Positions 23,601 through 38,600 of a stretch of 64,000 bases of DNA are shown here, one piece after another. Numbering within the stretch: the stretch's first letter is position 1; every line of letters starts with the position of its first letter. Origin of the DNA: Branchiostoma floridae (taxonomy: Eukaryota > Chordata > Leptocardii > Amphioxiformes > Branchiostomatidae); contig NC_049979.1 in the NCBI RefSeq assembly GCF_000003815.2, positions 5,034,065 through 5,098,064 of the forward strand. The letters run 5' to 3'. Under the pieces are notes generated by a model. That model was not told the origin of the DNA. It ran no database searches and saw only the letters and a program-made list of their open reading frames with translations. The position numbers and the translations under genes are program-made.

Positions 23601-26600
23601 TGCATCTTTCTGCCTGTCCGTATGCTGTGTGAATATGTGCCCGTTTGACTCCCTTTGGCTGGCTATACTCCTTGGCCAGCTTTGATACTTATGGCACCGT
23701 AGGATCTGCTTGGAGATTAGTCTGAATCTGTCTGTATACTAGTATCCTGAACAGTCATTTTTGAACATGATACCTCACAATCAATAGATGATGTCATGTT
23801 AGCATTGTGGATACCTTACATAACGTAGTACAACAACCTGATTATTGTTTTGAAGCAGGTGGTTGCATAGATTTACATGATCATGAATGTTGAAGAGTTT
23901 TAGACATCCAGGTAATAAGATATGCCAAATAGCAGTTACTCAAGCAACTAGATATGAATTTGGAAATGGATCAAAATCATTTCCAAAATAATATCCAAAA
24001 TCATATCCAGTTGCTTGAGTTACTGCTATTTTGGCATAATGATGAAACTTCTCCTATTTACATTATTGGTATGCAAAAGGGCAGAGCCAAACAAAGAATT
24101 TAGAGTTAGACCATGACTATGGCACTGTTTCCCCAATTTCTGTGGTCCTATCTGGTGCTTTCATTTACTTGGCCGATATATCTCAGGGCTCGAAATTCAT
24201 TTTTGGGATTAGGTGCACTGGTGCACCCAGCTTTAGAAATTGGGTGCACCAAAAAAATTTTAGGTGCACCACTTAAATTTAAGTAATAACCTAATATCAG
24301 ATTCTTAAACAAGTACCATGACAGACATTTTTATAATCTTTCTAATGCTTAGATGTCAATGTATACTAGTATACTTTGATACCTTTACATACATTAACCT
24401 AAGAAAATAATTGGGTGCACAGCTCCAATTTTGGGTGCACCTGGGTGCACATGCACCCAGTATTTCGAGCCCTGTATCTATAATCATGGAGTTGCCCTAG
24501 TGCTTACCTGAAGCCATACTTGTCTTACAGATTGAAGGAGCATCCTTTAACATGCAGTTCATTGGGACTGGATACAGCAATACTGTACTGGAGGATGGGG
24601 ATTATGATGGACCTCCCAACATGACCATCGCGACACAGGTGGAAGGACCAGGTCAGAAACTTTTTTAACAATACTATGTATGTGAAATGTCGATGAAGGT
24701 TAGACATCCAGGTAATAAGATATTCCAAAAAGCAGTTACTCAAGCAACTGGATATGATTTTGGAAACGGTCAAAATAATATCCAGTTGCTATAGTAACTG
24801 CTTTTTGGCATGTATGTAATAATAAAAGGTTAATGCCCCGGCCCGAGGTGTATATGGTGAGATAATCCCTGGTCAGGTGCGATAACCACCGAGGATAAGG
24901 CGGGGCATTAACGTTATTATCATATAGCCTACACAAACTGANNNNNNNNNNNNNNNNNNNNNNNNNNNNNNNNNNNNNNNNNNNNNNNNNNNNNNNNNNN
25001 NNNNNNNNNNNNNNNNNNNNNNNNNNNNNNNNNNNNNNNNNATGTCTGTATCTCTGTTATACTTTGTCTGACCCTTGCTCTTCCCTCATGACCTCAATGA
25101 AAAGCGGCCTGCAGGCCAATTTGAGCTTTCATGAATAAACAAAGGTTCAAACAAAAATCAAACAAACTTTACTACCATGGCTGTCTGTCAAAGTGTTATC
25201 TGTCGCACAGACACATTGCACTATCAACCAATCATGAGTCACCTCAATAAAAGGTTGACAGCTGTACCTTAGTTTACCTCACCATCCCATGCAGGTAGTC
25301 ACACTATAACGTTAGTACCTCCATGTCTGCATGTTCGGGTTAACATGCTGGAAATATTATTTACCTTTCATAGCATGGTTTTCTTCACAGAGTCAAACTC
25401 TTATTGTGTCCTTGTAAAAAATAGTTTCAGGTATGAAATGATGATGATGATGTTATTGCAGGTATTTTAAGCTATCTCTTAAATGTCCCTACAGATTCAG
25501 TAGATGTTCCCTCTGCAATGCCTGTCTGGCGCAGTGATATGCACGCACATACAAATTGTATGTTGGAGATAATGTCCTTTTAGAGTGTGTGTACAGTTTT
25601 CAAGCTCTGGTGCTGGAAAGGATAAGTACTCATTTCCCAGGCTGCAAAGTAGGGAGTAAAAAACACATTACCCCTGGCAGTTGGCTGCCAAGGTTGCGAG
25701 CAACAAAACAACTCAGGACTATAAAGGGACGCGGAATGGGTCTTAAAGAAATGGGGCCGAGAACAGCAGCCAGTATGAATATTTCATAGTGAAGTATAGT
25801 GTCTATTTAATGGGGCAAATGACTTCACTTTCCCGGGAGTCTGTCTCAATTATTCATGCAGCCGTTTCTTTTTTCTGTGCATTATACATGTACATTCCTT
25901 GGGTGCCTCTTAAAGCCAGAGTCGGTAATTGATGTGGGAATAACAGTCATATGGAGCGTCTCCACATGCTGCTGGTGCATTGTGTTTGCCTCCAAACAAT
26001 TCTGTTTCACCTCACTGCAACATAAAAGAAAAGTGCACAGGGTTGGACAAGTTTTCTAAATTTCACTTGTGCTATCGGGCAAGCACATAAAAAATCTACT
26101 TGCCCAAACCAATTTTTCACTTGTCCAAAATTGAAATGTCACTTTTATATGCATTTTCACTTCCAACAATGGAATTTGTGTTATTGCCTATTTTCTATCT
26201 TTACCATTTATTGCTGTCATGACTGTAAAATGTAATAAGTATGTCAAAACCTCACTTAATGGAAAAATCTTACTTGCCCAATCAGGCAAGTGGGTAGGTC
26301 GTGCACTTGCCCAAATGGCACTTTCACTTGCCCAGGACAATAGGGCTAGTGGACTTGTCCAACCGATAAATATTCAAAGTAGGTCCTGTCTAAGGAACAG
26401 AGAAATTGTGCCACATAACTTATACTATAGTTACTGTGTCACAGCAGTTTGTTTCCAACCTATCACTCTGTGGTGCTGCCGTAATATTGTTGTATCAGAA
26501 TTGGACAGAAGAATCTAGAATGCATACCCAGTATAAGTCCTCTACCATTCAGGATTCAGATACGTTCATGGGAAAATAACATTCCAGATTAGATAATAAA

Positions 26601-29600
26601 TCCTTGGTGTGATATTGCGTAGTGCTTGCTTCTGAAATTTTTGATCGATTAGAAATCTGGATATCATGTACCATCTCTCAAACTGTGTGTAAATCTTACA
26701 TCAAATTCAGGGCTGGAAATACCACCTGCATATGCTGGTTAGTGCAGGTAAAAATGGAGCTGTGCAGGTATTTCTGGTGTCAACCTGCACCTGACCTGCA
26801 CTGGTCCATGTACTGGGTTTTATATGTAAATGTCATATGATGTAAGTGTATGTGGATTGTTATTAGCTGCATTGAATGTTACTAGTACCTATAAAGTATA
26901 AAAGACAAAAAAAAAGCAATGGTTCCTGAACAACTTTAGTATAATCCATAATTCTTAAATTCTGAGTGGTACGGGTAAACTTTGTCTGGTGCAGGTGATT
27001 TTCAATGTTACCTGCACCTGTGCAGGTATGCAGAAAAAAGTATTTTGTACCCTGAAATTGCACCACGATGGTGATGAATAGTGTACATCTTTATACTCTA
27101 CAATGTGTCTGATTTCACACCCACATCTTGTGTTTATATACAATTGATTCCATCCAGGAGATACCAAAGTCTGATGGACATTTTTATTGACAACATGATT
27201 CCAAATTGGGTAGGAGTAACAACTCGTCTGTCTGTAGCCTCAGGCGGCAGTTTTATGTGGGAGGTTTAGACATCTCCGAGGTGTAACGGCGTCAGCAAAT
27301 GGTCCAGTGAAAGTTGATAGATAATTGGTTATTTTATGATGCTTGCACACTTGCGTATGAGTTCCAGCTCTATGCATATGTTTTAGCTGGATATGACAAT
27401 ACTGTTGTAGCACTGGTGAAGGATGGGGAACCTGGAAAAATTCCCACCAGTGCCAGGTGTGTCATCAACTCTTCTGTATCTGAATCAAGACATTTAGACC
27501 AAGATCTAAACGTCACAAGTAAATAATGCAAACCTTTTTGTGGTTTTCTTTTTTTTAAGGTATGGTATTTGCTAATCAACAAACCAACACTATAGAGAAG
27601 AGATATTCAGCATAGATGTTTGAGAACTGATGGTATAGAGGCCAGTGTGGGGGAATCACTGTTCTGTCAAACTATGGGTTGGATTGTTAGCGTAGTACAT
27701 GTACAAACATTTAATGGTTTTGTTATAATATTCTGCATATCTGAACATAAATTGTTTTGCTTAATTTAACATATGTTATCATCATTTGTATACATACACA
27801 AGATTGTTTTTTCACCATTGTAGATTAAATTGTTTGTTACAGAGTGGGTGGAGACTCCTGAAGAAACTAGATGCACTTTCTCATTAAATACCTGTTTAGT
27901 AGGATACCTATTCCTTATGAATCATTCCCATCATGATCGGGTGGGGGGGTAGAGGCTGTCACTATGCCCCTGTGCCTCTAGGGTACCCATAGTGTGACTC
28001 TACATCAACGTTTATATTCCACTGTAGTACATAATCTGTGTTTTAAACCCCAAAGGCCTGGCTGTATGGAGGTATTTGGCATCATGGAATATTCTGCAAC
28101 TTAAAGGAGCCCAATTTTGTTTTTTCAAATTCAATTTACAAGTCATTTTTACACACAGTAAGGTTAAATAACACTATCTCATTTCATGTCAAACTTGAAG
28201 GTTTATTGTGGTGCACAATGAATCAAGGGCTCTATTTGCGGCATGTTTGTGCATTCTTTTTAAACGCTGAAAGTATGAGATAATGATAGAAATGTGCCCA
28301 GTAAATGCCAATATCGTACCGATTGTTTCATCTAGAATATTTTCAATTTAAATGCTCTAAAAATCGCATTTGGTGCCTTTACTTCTGCCTGTCAGATCCT
28401 GTTCTTGCATGTACCTCTGTCACTGTAGTCTGTAGGACACTTAAATGAGATCTTCTCAGGAGCCAGGGTTGCGTCACTACATGTAACTTTGAAGATTGGA
28501 ACCAGTTTGTAACATCTTAAGTGAAAACCATCCTTCAGACAGTCCCTTTGGTGATACCCTGGCTTAAACTCCCCCGGAGCACTAATGTGAGATCTGCGGG
28601 CTGACTGCCTTGGGTCCCCGAACAAAACTTGCTAGCTACCCGGTCCTGTCTGGCTCCCAGGGTACTTTGATGAGGGATATGTTTGTCTGGTGCTGGAGAC
28701 TTGACATCGGTGGTGGTGACATTCGCGGCTGCCTTGGTGGCTGGACTGCCGAAATCATCCCATTAAACTGTCTAATCTGCTGTAATGGGACCATGAAGTT
28801 GTTAATCTGAGTTACATTAAAGCTGTGAGGCTAGCAACTCAGCTCTCATTAGAGAGCTCACTTCCGCTACACCTGCAGTTACATGTAACACTTAATTCAG
28901 CGTGTTGGGTGGTGGAAATGTTGATGTATGTTTTATTGTGGTGTGGGTTGCTGTTACCGTCACATAAGATTACAACACTGCATTCAGATTAAAAACATGG
29001 TCTGTCAGATCCTTAAACACCGTCACACTATCAAGTTTTATGTGAGAACATTCAGATGGAGAAATGAGGGAATGGAGGATGAGTTGTCATGTGGTGGGTT
29101 GGCATGGAAGTAGCCACACACTTGGCATTCCCTGCCCGAGTCCAGACAGACACACAGGCACCAGTTCTGACCTGTAAAATGCTGATGGCTCATCCTGGGA
29201 CCAATGTGGAAGGAACAAATTAACCAGACTGGAGTTAACCATATGTCTGGCTGGGGCTTTAGCGAGGGCTCTACAATTGCAGTGGGTATCGGAGAGATCA
29301 AGTGTCTCCTGTTTAGGGAGACGGATCCACTTTTAATGGCGACCAGTGAGGCCTGTATGCAGGATGTATATGAGGCAGGGGGACCCCGAAGTCGTCTATC
29401 TTTTTGAGTCAGCCCTAGTTATAGCTTGGAGTGAAGGGACTAAGGGGAACTCTGGGTGATCATGGGTGGCTCGTTGGGTCAGGTCCTGTGCTCAGGGGAA
29501 CAGTAGGGAGAGTGTGTGGATGGGAGGATGATCGGAACTAATGGATTTGCGGGATTTTGTTGTGTTGTCTTGCTTGACATTGCATTACTGCTCAGCGTAC

Positions 29601-32600
29601 TTGATGTAGATGTAATTGGTTGAAGTGATCCCATGCAAGACTCTTCAGACTGGCGCATGAAGATTGGACTTGGAGGAGCTTGACACAAAAGGATACCCTC
29701 AATTGTGGAGGACCTGTACTGATGTCTGACTTGTTAAGAAGTCCAAAATTTGATTCAATCTTTTTAAAACTTGAATTGGGATGGCAAGTTTGACACAAAG
29801 CTTGACACAAAAAGGTACCCTCAATTGTGGAGGATCTGTACGGATGTCTGACTGGTTAAGAAGCCCCAAATTCAACTCAATCTTAAGACTTGAATTGGGA
29901 TGGCACATTGGCATTGTTGTTTAGAACCCTGAGTGACATTATTGAGAAGCAAGTCTCCATGGAGGTATTGTTGGGTATCTTCCCTTCTGCACCAATCATG
30001 GATCAGCATTAGCCCCCACTTATCAGTCTCTACAGTAGAGCTTCAGGCACATCCAGAGGGACACATGAGCTCATCGAAACCCAGATACGTGTGACAAAAG
30101 TGCTCTGTATTATGCAGCGCTAATGTGAAAATCAGGCCGAGAGCTGATCAGACGACTCTATCCCTCACCACAGTTAAGGTACTGTGTAGGAAGCAGTATG
30201 AAATGATGTACGGTCACAGAGAAGATTGGTGACATCATGTTGACAAAACTTTGATGTTATTGAACTAGAGACCATTCCAAGACACCATGCGGATGTTTGT
30301 TGCCATTGTTTATAAATGATTTTAAAGTTTTGTAATTATATGTCTAGGACATTTGATACTTCAGATATATTTTTAACACTGTTTCAACTTTATAAATATT
30401 TCCCTGGTCCTGAAAAACTTTGGAAATATTCATGGTGCGGAATTGGATACTTCTAATGGTTTCTAAATACAAAATGTAATGATAACAGCATTCTACCATT
30501 ATTTACCATTTTTTACCATTTTTTGTAAATGGTGCGGTGGGCTGGGAAGATAGCAATTCACACATCCTTGCAAAGTATGGTTGGGTGCCATGCAACAATG
30601 GCCCACCACAAAGGATCCACCAGTGCCCAGCAGTGAAATCTAAAAATATACAGATGCAACAATAGGGCTTACTTTTATGGGGGCAATAAACTAATTTTAC
30701 CATTTGACCAGGTTTACCATTTTTTGTAAATATTTGTAAATGTGAAATAATCACAGAGAGGTTTCACAATTATTCTAAATAAAGATATTTTTGTACAGTT
30801 ACTTTCAAAATGTTTCTAAAATATTCAAAGAAATTCAAATAAATGAGTATTTTCTTAGTCAATTTTTTGAAAATAATTTAATTATTGTGGCTCAGATATT
30901 CTTTTATTCAAAATAATTCAGACTAATTATAAATATCGCCTAAAAACCCTCATGGTGTCTTGGAATGGACTCTAGTCTAACAGTAGTTTCTAACACAAAA
31001 ATTGGACTCACCCAAATATTCGACTGAACATCACCAGTCTTTGTCAAGGAAACAATTCCAAAAATTTTTGTGAGTCCAATTTTTGTGTTGGATATTACAG
31101 TTAAACTAGTTCAAGAATGACTTCTACCAACACAGATGAACTTTCAAGTTAAAACTTTGATGTGTAGAGGAACATAAACTGCTTGTAGATTAACACTGGG
31201 TTGACAGGCCTGTCCTTGGTGCTGAACGGCTGAAGTAGGGGATGCATCATGAAAGAAGTCCACAGTACGTGTAATACTAACTTTTTTTGCTGATGGTGGT
31301 CAGCACGTCTTCTAAAGAATCAATTCACTTTGTCGTATTACTATCATGTTTAACATGGATGCCTCAAGAGACATTGTGAGCCATGTAGATAATAGACAAA
31401 TGCAGCATTTGTTGAAACTTCATACCATATATGCCTTTACTATGGGACTAAAGCTGTGTACCCAGGTGTGAAATTATGTTGAGGTAGTTTTAGATCTGTA
31501 ACTGTACTTGAACAATTTGACAATGTAGCCTGTGGTCTTCAATGATGCTAGAAATGTAGAGTATATATTCAGAGCAGGTACATGTATATCACAGAGCGGT
31601 TATCTCATGCTCATGCAAAGAGCTCATGATCTCAAATCAAAGATGGTTGTAATTTCAATGCCCATACAATGTTTTTATATTATTTGCAGTACTAAATTTT
31701 CATCTTTGTGGAAGAAATAACATGTTTTTAGTAACAAAATATCAAGTCAAAAGTTCTATACTTGAGTTTAAGTCTATTCAGGTCCATTACCATTAAATTG
31801 ATGTACCAGTTTGCAGCCCTACATGGGCCCATCACATAGCAGCCATGAGTTTACAGATGGAGTGCTACCTCATTCAGTATGTATATGCAGATGTATTGAT
31901 AGTCAGTCCTGTGGAGATGTCAAGATAGGCTACATATTTGATGGTAGTAGGTACAAAATTGTGGGACACAGTTCATTCTACCGAGACCAATTGGCCAGTG
32001 GCACACCATATGTAGATAGACACATTTGTCGTGATACATTAGTTAAGAAACAGCCTACGGCACAAAATGGACAGGATCCGTCATCAATAGAGCAGAAATA
32101 TCGAAAATCACACCTAGTAACAAAGGAATGAAGGGGTGAAATTGATCACATGAGCTGCTTGTGCTATGGAGCCTTGCAGTCTTGTATACTGGACACCTCT
32201 GAACCTGTCTATAGAGTTGGCCGTATTGAAGACTACGAAATATTTGACTTGCTTTATGTGTGGTGAAAGTTTTCAGTAGCCTATCGTTTAATGATTCATA
32301 TAAATATTCAAGGCTTTGAGGGAATGTACATACATATATACCTAGTCATACTCTTTAATATTGAGTTGTAGCGTTAATGAAGTTCTGCTTCCAGTGCAAT
32401 CTATCACTCATCATTACAGTTAGGTCCTTATCACATAGTCCAGTCTCTGATTCAATAAAATTCTTTAAGGAATATACATCATGCAAATATTATTGGTGGC
32501 TGTCCTGTTTACAAGTTTTTCAGGGATGAAGAAGGATGTACAGTCAAACCTGTATTAGCGGCCACCTTTGCATAACAGCCACCTGCCCATAGTGGCCACT

Positions 32601-35600
32601 TTTTGTCGGTCCCTTGGATTCGTAATGATTAAGAAATAGGCTTAGCGGCCACCTGTCCAACGCGGCCACGGCCACACGATTTCCGGTCCCGCAGGTACAA
32701 AAACACTGCCGATTACGGCCACGCGGACCGCTGATCTATGTTTTGGCACGCGTTTGGCCATATGCAGCAGCCGTATCGTCACCCTACGCCGGATTTAAAA
32801 CCTCTTTGATTTATTTTCGAAACAAAACTTCGTAAACTGGCGCTACCCATACCCGCTGACAAACGAGGTCATATAAGGTCAATAGACGACACCAATATTA
32901 CGGCGGTAAATTGTGATAAAGTTACGTTCTAATACACTATCGCTTAGGTCAATTTACATCACAAAAACTTTCTAAATAAATTGTTACAAAGACAAAATGA
33001 TATGAACTTCAAACTATGGTGGATTGTATTCTTACATTTATTAAGAGATAAGTCTAAAATGACGAGACTTTTCTTGTGAGTACCACATTAGCATAATGGG
33101 CGAATCTGACGTGTGAACGCGAGCGGGAACACACGGACGGCGAAGTGTCAAAGGATACAAGACGAAAGGTCAAAGAAATATGACGATACCGGTCTCTTCA
33201 GACAATTGTAGAACATTTTAAACTTTTTATAGGTTTTGTTTTCTTAATACATATAGTGTAAAAATCATTGCAGTACATGTGCAGTACTGTATTATGTGAA
33301 TAAAGATCAGTGGGTACTAAAACCATATGATTGTGTAACTTATTGGTTGTGGTCAATTAATTAGCATATTCTCTATAGTGGCCGCCTCTCTATAGTGGCC
33401 AATTTTGACCAGTCCCTTGAGTGGCCGCTATAGACAGGTTTGACTGTACTTGTTTGTTGGGAGAAGACAGCCCACTAAGCTCCCACCTGTTGCTGGTCCC
33501 TCCTTCATTACATGGTACTTGGGCATGGAGGATGGGAGATCTCTGGGAGCCAGACAGCCTGGGCTCTTCTCTGGGGTGTCTCCAAGGGTCACCAGGCTGG
33601 CCATTTTTTCTCTTAGGCCACACCAATTTTATTTGTTGCTTCTAGGATTTTTTTAGAAAAAAAATTAGATTGGTCGGTCGAAAAAAAATATTAAAATAAA
33701 CTTTTGCAAAAAGTCGGGGTAGGACAAATCGAGGGGCTTACCTGTTACACAACAAAAATAACAACAGGTTTAGCATGAAATACGGAAATACGGACAGAAA
33801 AACCTGAATTTTCGATATTTGGGGGATCCCTGTTAACAAAGTCCAAAGTTTGAAGAAAAATGATAAATGTACCGTCCTAAATAGGTACAGTGTTGGCAGG
33901 TACAGTGTTGGCAGGTTCACAGTCAATATTATCAGAACAGGAAAGACCTGGTGTACCAGTAGTCAGGAAAGATCTCATCCAGTTATTGTCCTTAAAGGTT
34001 CTGACTGTCATAAAGATGAGTAATGGTAGGATTTCTGTCCATTATTCTGTGACCTTTCAGTCACTAGCAAGTTATCAGCACAGAGATTCCACAGGCCTAT
34101 CAAGTGCCAACATGCAATTTGTATGGGATTTAGGAGAAAGACATTGCACTACATATCCCCAATGGTAATAGCAATACTAGTAGTTTTATATGCTGTTTTA
34201 TCCTTTTATGAATGAAATTTGTGTTTGCAAGTGATCCAACAAAAGGAAGATACGAGAAAGACAGTGTTAGTTTTAGAATTACCTGTAATCCATTTACATG
34301 ATAATTAATTGCTCCGCGTATGGAGGTTCTCCTCAATCCCATTGGAGTATTGTAGTTGACGATGTTCTAATGTTTGCAGCTGTACATTTTTGTATCTCAC
34401 AATCCCTTTGCTGCATTCATACATAGTTTGGCGTGTCATCTGCCCGCATGTGCAAGATGATGCAAATTGTCTTTCTTCGGAACACGGCACAGTGGTTCAA
34501 GAAAAATGTACTCGTGAAGAGCCGCGAAAGGAAATATTGTGGTATGTTGCAATTACAGAAAGTCACAATGATTAATCAATGTTTGCTTCTCAAAAGTATG
34601 TTTTTCACGAACTGTGTTGCTAGTTTATGAACTAGTTTCCCATGTTCAGGGTTGGACAAGTCCACTAGTCCGATTGTCCCAGGCAAGTGAAAGGGCTGAT
34701 CGGGCAAGTGCATGTCCTACCCCACTTACCTGATCAGGCAAGTAAGATTTTTCGATGAGTGAGATTTTGATATACTTGTACTTGTTATTTTTTTAACAGT
34801 CATTTACATCCTTAATTGAATTACCTTGCAACAAAACCCTCGAGTCTGAAGAATGATTTTTGATGGCGCAATGTCCAATAACAGGGAAAAAGGGTGTATG
34901 TTTGGTGCAAATGCGAACGCATATGTTAATTGAATAATACTATAATATTGGTTGTGGAATGCAAACAGAAAATGTTGTACTTTGGTTAAACTTTGGTTAA
35001 ATCTGTATCTGTATCTTTATAGCCGGTATAACCGCCGTTCGGCGTAACACACCAGCTTTAACACAGATTCGGCCTAACGCACCAGGTTTCATATGCCCTT
35101 TAAAAAGTGTTTCACCACAAACACCATGATAGTTACTTCATGAAGGAATGTGTCCCACAGACTCTTGTATGTATTTCTATCTTCTCATACATCTGTATTC
35201 TTGAAGATGGTCAGAAATGTCCTCATCTATTTTTCATTACTTGCTGCCATACCTCCCTGAGTCCCTGTCTAGGTTTTATGGAATGCTAAAGAATCCTGAA
35301 GTTGTAACTCATTCCCTTTGGCATCACACAAGGATGGCTTCCCGTAATTGGTTTGCAGGTATTTATTCATTAAGCTGCCTGTTACTTCATAAACTTAGAT
35401 GAAATATTCATCTGATAGCGAACGTTACAGCACAGGGTGTGGCCTTGCGTTTAATGTCTTATCCATGAGTTTTTTCACTCCATTGAAAGTAATACAAAAA
35501 TATGCATGTTTTTTTACATGGGTGCATTCATAATGAAGCTACAGGAAACTGTTCATTCTTTGTTGAGCACATTTTCCCTAGATCATGAGAAACATTGCCA

Positions 35601-38600
35601 ATGACCAATAAACACACGTTCTTTGTTAATAGCAATTACAAACTACACTTTGTTACTCCCTGTAACTTAGTGTAAGAGGCACTTTTTCGCTGTTCATGTG
35701 CAACTGCACCACCTAGAACCTAGGACTGTGTACATTTGTAACTCCAACATTGCGCACAGTTGCCAAACATTAACGACCATTAACTGCTAATTTCTTCAGT
35801 TACAAACAAACTTTCACCAATCTAACATTTGAGATCTGCTGAGCTGGCAAAAGGGGAATTTCTCACCTGTAAAAACACACGTCCATACAGCGCTTTATTT
35901 TTTGGGTCGGATCTATTGTAGGGTGCCCACTCGGAATAATACATGAACGAGACCTGAAAACACGGGTCTGTGGCCAGCTCCTACTACAGTGTGAGCTTTG
36001 CTCCAGCCTGTTAATATTTGCCACCTGTTAGTGTGAGTGTGACTGATGCGTTGTGGCAGGATGATCTATGGAGGGGACCTATCTGTGTCAGGTGTGACTG
36101 CTGCAGGCTCCCCCTCCAATACACAGCCTGCAAAATGAGTTATGTCCAATTTTCTGGGCACAGAGCTGCTCCAGGAATGGGAATAAGATGAGGTTTTCTG
36201 AAGTGAAGGGAAATACATCTTAACCTGGTGGTCGACATGACAAGTTCCCAGTGAAAGTGACATATGGCACAAAGATGATCCTAATATCTTTTTCTCTTAT
36301 CAATTACAGGCAAAGGAAATTAAAGGCTGTTATGAGCCCATTTATAGCTACTAAATTTTTCAGTACAGTTCGAACTGTTGCTATGGTTGATAGTTATGAT
36401 CCTGTGTGGTGTTCGTGCTGTGATTTGTGCGTCTCTGAGCCAGTCCTAATGATTCTATGGGGATTTATCGCATCTCTCCTGCCTTTGAAATTGACGTCAG
36501 AACTCTCTCTCTTTCCAGAGGCTGGGTACGTCACCACGCCCATCGTGATGGTACAAGCGGCAATCACCTTGCTGAAGGAGATGAAGAAATTTCCTGCCAA
36601 GTGAGTTCAGCCAGTGGAAATGGGTGCTATGAATTATGATTGTGTAGCCTAGGCTTAGGCCATGCAAAATTGATCTCATGGATGCAGTGATTTTCACCTG
36701 CTTTATGAAAACAAAAAAATTCACTCCAAAATTAGAGGCAAAGATACACAATACTAGTACTTATTATAGGGTATGCTGGTGCAGTATGCTGGTGTGTAGG
36801 TGTTGTGTGTAGGTGTTTTGAGGTGAGATAGAAAGAGATCGTGACCGATAGATATCTACCAAAACCATTTGTTTGTTCAAATAACAACACAAAAATGTGC
36901 TTTTACTGTATTCTCTCTGTCATTATCACAACATTTATCATCACTTTTCAAACTTCCCAAATTTAAAGTTAAACATATTGGTTTTTCAATTGATTTTCAT
37001 TCTTGCATTGAGTTTCCAGTGGATGTCCTCCACTCAATGACTGGTTTGTTTGGCCTTACATGAAAAATGTAGAATTGCACACTTCCCCGTGACCTTGCCA
37101 TTGCTATTTTTAAACACGCAGGAGAAGTTCTGAACAGGAGTTGAATCATGGCACAGAGTTCATCAAATTTCACCAGTCTTTTACCTTTTCAACATTTGTA
37201 GATTGTATCAATGTCAATGTCAATGAAAAGGACACTTTCAAGACACTTGAAGGGTTTAAAGTAAAGGAGCCGCTGTGATCCCCAAGGAAGTGGGATCACT
37301 TTCTTAGATCCAGGGTCTGCCCCTGGTCAATGTCATCAGTCACGGTCATTGCCCATAGATCATTGCTCAGGCCACACCAATTAATTTGTTGCTTCTCGGA
37401 TTCACCAAAAAGTTCAGAGAAAGAATAACACTGGTTTTGCTGTCATAAACTTGGAATGTTGCCATTCAGAGCCACATACACATAATTTCAGTCTAAAAAC
37501 AATGCATTTTATATTCAGAACATTAGTAACAAATGAAAGGAAGGGATTTGTTGCATAAAATGTACCATTAAACTTCTCAGGTTGTTGTTTTTTTGTGTTA
37601 TTTAAGCCGTATATCTTCACCCCAGACATTAAGAAAAAATTTATTTTTATTTTTTCCTTGACCTGTTGGTCCAATTTTGTTCTGAAAAAATCTTAGAAGC
37701 AACAGATAAATTTGATGTGGCCTTAGAAATACTGGAGGTTAGAGAAGCTGGATCAATCTTCAGTGTTGTCAGGCATGTTTAACCAATACATACTTACTAG
37801 GAGTGGCTTGTTTGAAAACAGCATTGGCTGATGTCTCCGTGGGTCAGGTAGGTATGGGAACCACATGTTGGGAATTGTATGGAAACCACTGAATTTGTAT
37901 GGAAGGAAGCCATACATCACTAGTATATGAATGAGGGGAGCATTTTAGAAACCTGACGGACATCATCAGAACACTCATAGTAGTGCTGAGTCACAGCAGA
38001 GCAAAGGGTGAGTCTGAAATTGTGAAATGCTCAGGTACCAGTTACATGGCATCTCTCTCCCTTAGTCCCTGTACCTCTTAGGAGGGTCTGCATGGGGGGT
38101 CCCGACAGCGATTTACGCTGAATTCAGAAGAACCCCCTACGTATTACGCTAAATCAAGGAAGGCAATTACGCTAAATTTGGTCGCCTCGCTACGAATTAT
38201 GTAGATAAGATGGTTTTCCCTACGAATTACGGGAAATAGAAATAGGCTGCCTACGCCTTACGGAAAAGAGCATGCAGACCCACCTACCTCTATGTATGGA
38301 AACCACATGTTGGATTCCCTATATGTGCTGTGGCTGAGCAATGATCCCCGAGCAGACCAGTTGGTAAACCCTCAGGAATGCACCAGTGTGGCTCTGACAT
38401 GACCCCATGGAAATGGGGGCTTATCAGCTAAACAATTTCTTCATCCTGTTGAGATGGAACAACTAACAGTCAAATGGAAGGCGATCAGGGTGGGAACTTA
38501 ATTTGATAGTGGTGAGGGAGGATGGAAGGATGATCATGTATCACATGAGCCTGGATGCCAGACTGTTTCCAGGGCCTATACATGTACATCCCAACTCCTT

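Larger units (their letters stand above)
14976..24530 (+). other. SCCPDH intron, 9.6 kb
   Basis: Named repeats: 15105-15267, 15786-16403, 16446-16600, 17584-17730, 19264-19758, 19884-21452, 22362-22537, 23640-23728, 23890-24037 and 24184-24474. 16615-16932 is open for 105 codons on the + strand, without recognisable family or splice context. 15540-15705 resembles the start of 49338-49567. The stretch 23142-23460 is GC-richer and repeat-free. Stretches 17771-19140 and 21583-22360 show nothing I can name. Confidence 0.55.
24652..36518 (+). other. SCCPDH intron, 11.9 kb, with a gap
   Basis: Named repeats: 24690-24813, 24826-24914, 25042-25170, 26038-26364, 26708-27054, 28420-28680, 29678-29910, 30264-30976, 30990-31160, 32541-33446, 33616-33730 and 34647-34810. 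Gap at 24942-25041. 31811-32131 is open for 106 codons on the + strand but unrecognised. Stretches 25171-26037, 27055-28390, 31161-32540 and 34811-36518 have no defined repeat and no coding signal. Confidence 0.55.

Noticed and set aside
31811-32131. 106-codon open frame on the + strand
   Set aside because: Composition looks random and no family is recognised; inside an SCCPDH intron with no phase-compatible splice sites.
36251-36604. Exon 36519-36600 extended upstream as one 117-codon frame
   Set aside because: The upstream part has no family similarity; the acceptor TCTTTCCAG at 36518 and the phase with 24651 define the true exon start.
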